Origin: Flectobacillus sp.
GTDB lineage: Bacteria > Bacteroidota > Bacteroidia > Cytophagales > Spirosomataceae
Reading direction: 5' to 3'
Length of the DNA: 16,984 nucleotides
Assembly: GCA_029865665.1 (NCBI GenBank)
Contig: JARXAV010000037.1
Location: forward strand, 1 to 16,984
Position 1 is the stretch's first letter. Each line of letters starts with the position of its first letter. The notes under the pieces are model-generated. The model was not told the origin of the DNA. It did not search any database and worked only from the letters and a program-made list of their open reading frames with translations. The position numbers and the translations under genes are program-made. Below, in pieces: positions 16,398 through 16,984 of this stretch.

Positions 16398-16984
16398 ATG
16401 AAATTAAAGTGTATCATCGTTGACGATGAGTTAATGGCGAGAAAAAATTTACAACGTCTCGTCGATCAGCATAGTGCATTAGAATTACTCGGTGTTTTTG
16501 AAAATGCGGAGGATGCTCTCTTGTTATTGAATGAACAAGAAGTGGACTTGTTATTACTTGATGTTGAAATGCCAGGACTCAGCGGGTTTGACCTATTGGC
16601 TCGTTTATCTTTTATGCCTTCTGTAATTATGACTACCTCAAAGGTAGAATATGCTTTTGAAGCTTATGAATATCAAGTAACAGATTATCTTAAAAAACCA
16701 ATTATTGGCCCTAGGTTTAATCTGGCAGTTGAAAAAGTGCTTGAAATAGCTGTTAGTAAGCAGGCAGAGAAAGAAGCAGGAGCGGGGCATAATGAGATTT
16801 ATATTAAGCACGAAGGACGTTATATTCGTTTGCCGTATGATGAAATCCAATTTATCGAAAACGTGGGTGATTACGTAAAAATCTTTACGGCCAAAAATTC
16901 CTATATCGTTCACTCAACGATGAAGAGTTTAGATGAAAAACTAGGGAGAAACTTCTTGAGAGTCCACCGTTCGTTTATCGTGAG
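16398..16984 (+). CDS. LytTR-family response regulator (cut by the right edge)
   Basis: The 195 visible codons encode a receiver domain (about 2-118) and most of a LytTR DNA-binding domain (from about 131). Receiver residues are intact: Asp9/Asp10, phospho-acceptor Asp55 in LLLLDVEMPG, Thr80 and Lys100 followed by Pro. The LytTR part shows the usual EIYIKHEGRYIRLPYDEIQFIE opening (split here as EIYIKHEGRY at 133-142 and IRLPYDEIQF at 143-152), GDYVKIF (157-163), and the ending FLRVHRSFIV (186-195). Proteins of this kind bind direct repeats in promoters, normally after phosphorylation. It starts 35 bases after the hybrid kinase on the same strand with no terminator in between, so it is probably in the H-NOX operon and takes phosphate from the kinase's Hpt. 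Its targets cannot be told from the window. Confidence 0.93.
   Translation, partial: MKLKCIIVDDELMARKNLQRLVDQHSALELLGVFENAEDALLLLNEQEVDLLLLDVEMPGLSGFDLLARLSFMPSVIMTTSKVEYAFEAYEYQVTDYLKKPIIGPRFNLAVEKVLEIAVSKQAEKEAGAGHNEIYIKHEGRYIRLPYDEIQFIENVGDYVKIFTAKNSYIVHSTMKSLDEKLGRNFLRVHRSFIV

Noticed and set aside
16638..16913. 91-codon minus-strand frame at the right edge
   Set aside because: It lies opposite the clear LytTR regulator and shows no domain.

Overview
The window looks like a chromosomal segment of a Bacteroidota bacterium, most likely of the Cytophagales type; I do not name a genus. The grounds are AT-rich DNA, start codons mostly without a Shine-Dalgarno sequence, several copies of the Bacteroidota promoter signature (TTTG or TTG about 20 bases upstream of TAnnTTTG), a fused alpha-beta 2-oxoacid dehydrogenase E1, a large TonB-dependent receptor beside small secreted proteins, and an IDH1-like isocitrate dehydrogenase. 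I see no tRNA, rRNA, CRISPR array, insertion sequence or phage gene.

Layout. 1-975 (minus): the N-terminal part of a TonB-dependent outer-membrane receptor that runs off the left edge. 1214-3183 (plus): two tandem paralogous secreted proteins of a family I do not recognise, closed by a perfect 23-bp inverted repeat that probably terminates transcription from both sides. 3247-5661 (minus): fused E1 of a 2-oxoacid (probably branched-chain) dehydrogenase with a well-matched promoter. 6063-6539 (plus): small secreted DUF1573 protein with an Ala/Pro tail. 6839-8068 (minus): NADP-type isocitrate dehydrogenase. 8251-9258 (minus): lipoprotein with Ycf48/BNR-like repeats. 9516-10361 (plus): formyltetrahydrofolate deformylase PurU. 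10416-10910 (minus): small secreted beta-rich protein. 11256-12581 (plus): signal recognition particle GTPase Ffh. Intrinsic terminators are clear at most convergent junctions.

The most interesting block is 12921-16984 (plus): an H-NOX haem sensor, a 967-residue soluble hybrid histidine kinase (coiled coil, three PAS domains, HisKA, HATPase, receiver, Hpt) whose start overlaps the H-NOX stop by 8 bases, and 35 bases further a LytTR-type response regulator cut by the right edge. The H-NOX keeps the haem ligand His104 and the Tyr133-x-Ser135-x-Arg137 propionate motif. It has Leu142 where O2-binding H-NOX proteins carry a distal tyrosine, so it is predicted to sense nitric oxide. The three genes together look like a complete NO-to-transcription phosphorelay: NO on H-NOX would modulate the kinase in trans, phosphate would pass His466 to Asp757 to His901 and then to Asp55 of the LytTR regulator. 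H-NOX/kinase pairs are known; the particular kinase layout and the LytTR output deserve a second look.
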